Assembly (NCBI RefSeq): GCF_000943565.1
Contig: NZ_JTDW01000025.1
Location: forward strand, 1 to 32,233
DNA length: 32,233 bases
From: Neotamlana sedimentorum
GTDB lineage: Bacteria > Bacteroidota > Bacteroidia > Flavobacteriales > Flavobacteriaceae
Direction: 5' to 3'
Positions within the stretch are counted from its first letter, which is position 1; the number at the start of each line of letters is the position of its first letter. The notes under the pieces were generated by a model. The model worked only from the letters and a program-made list of their open reading frames with translations. It searched no databases and was not told the DNA's origin. The position numbers were made by a program, and so were the translations under genes. Shown one piece after another: positions 31,616-32,233 of this stretch.

Positions 31616-32182
31616 ATGAAAAAAATATTAGTTATAGACAATTACGACAGTTTCACATACAATCTTGTACATTATTTAGAAGATTTAAACTGCGAAGTAA
31701 CCGTTGTTAGAAACGATAAATTACAATTAGAAGATGTTGAAGCATTCGATAAAATTGTATTATCTCCAGGACCAGGAATCCCAGATGAAGCTGGCCTTTT
31801 AAAAGCTATTATTGAAAAATATGCAGCAACAAAAAGTATTTTTGGTGTGTGTTTAGGGCAACAAGCTATTGGTGAAGTATTTGGAGGTTCTTTAGAAAAT
31901 TTAGATGATGTTTACCATGGCGTGGCAACCAACGTAACTTTAAGTGTTGATGATGAATATATTTTTGAAGGTTTAAATAAAAACATTGAAGTTGGCCGTT
32001 ACCACTCATGGGTTGTAAATGCAAATTTACCAGAAAGTTTAGAAGCAACATCGTTTGATGAAAACGGACAAATAATGTCATTACGCCATAAAACATTCGA
32101 TGTTCGCGGTGTGCAATACCACCCCGAATCGGTTTTAACACCAGACGGAAAAAAAATATTAGAAAACTGGGTGAATCATTAG
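31616..32182 (+). CDS. trpG: Anthranilate synthase component II (glutamine amidotransferase)
   Basis: This 188-residue class I glutamine amidotransferase releases ammonia from glutamine for TrpE. The catalytic triad is visible: Cys 79 in FGVCLGQQ, His 169 and Glu 171 in VQYHPES. The oxyanion-side LSPGPGIP is at about residues 49-56. Members of this family often also serve PabB in folate synthesis. In this trp operon context TrpG is the best call, with a shared PabA role possible. The start codon directly follows a REP-like hairpin. Downstream, 32183-32233 begins with a TTAGAAG-type heptamer repeat; the rest of the operon must lie beyond the window. Confidence 0.95.
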   Translation: MKKILVIDNYDSFTYNLVHYLEDLNCEVTVVRNDKLQLEDVEAFDKIVLSPGPGIPDEAGLLKAIIEKYAATKSIFGVCLGQQAIGEVFGGSLENLDDVYHGVATNVTLSVDDEYIFEGLNKNIEVGRYHSWVVNANLPESLEATSFDENGQIMSLRHKTFDVRGVQYHPESVLTPDGKKILENWVNH

Positions 32183-32233
32183 AAGTTAGAAAGATTAAAA
32201 TTTTAGAATAGAACAAGAAATAAAAGAAACAAA

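Noticed and set aside
31866-32216. Minus-strand open frame opposite trpG
   Set aside because: It lies wholly antisense to a well-conserved amidotransferase and has no recognisable domain.

Overview
The window is about 32 kb of AT-rich chromosome from a member of the Bacteroidota, almost certainly a marine Flavobacteriaceae. The evidence is a SusC/SusD pair, lipoproteins with Bacteroidota-type lipoboxes, a BT_3928-type DoxX protein, DUF1599 and DUF3667 proteins, A-rich ribosome binding regions, and several promoters of the Bacteroidota type (TTTG, 19-20 bases, TAnnTTTG). There is no phage, insertion sequence with a transposase, or CRISPR array.

Region 1 (1-10.9 kb, minus strand) is an alginate utilisation locus. 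A lipoprotein PL6 lyase has its own promoter. Downstream lies susC-susD, followed by an MFS hexuronate-type transporter, an SDR reductase (4-deoxy-L-erythro-5-hexoseulose uronate to 2-keto-3-deoxygluconate, KDG) and KDG kinase. The susC and PL6 promoters both match the consensus, and in each the -7 element runs directly into an array of three TGGTwwwCCA-type sites spaced exactly 13 bp apart. This looks like a shared operator. KDPG aldolase, PL17, PL7, KdgF and an obvious alginate regulator are absent here.

Region 2 (11.0-14.8 kb, plus strand) is a xylose operon: a GntR-type regulator with a LacI-like effector domain, xylulokinase and xylose isomerase, translationally coupled or closely spaced.

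Region 3 (15.0-28.4 kb) is a core-genome neighbourhood. It holds tRNA-Arg(ACG), clpS, prmA, tpiA, a TlpA-like lipoprotein, an OppB-type permease that apparently starts at CTG, a DoxX/thioredoxin-like membrane protein and a duplicated-domain DUF1599 protein. Divergently come folP, an unknown lipoprotein, the c-di-AMP synthase cdaA and a zinc-ribbon DUF3667 protein; these are followed by an ABC exporter, truA, a YfcE-type phosphodiesterase, a small membrane protein and a rhodanese.

Region 4 (28.4-32.2 kb) has two thiol-redox proteins on the minus strand and the start of the tryptophan operon on the plus strand. That operon has a consensus promoter, a 15-residue leader peptide with three consecutive Trp codons, a terminator/antiterminator attenuator, trpE and trpG. 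trpE and trpG are separated by 271 bases of repeat-like hairpin DNA.

Intergenic DNA carries several repeat families: two ~130-bp elements with related terminal inverted repeats, two 26-base REP-like hairpins with covariation, a ~95-base multi-helix element, and heptamer microsatellites. The most promising observations are the paired 13-bp operator arrays, the trp attenuator, a small basic ORF in the long susC leader, and the repeat-filled gap inside the trp operon.
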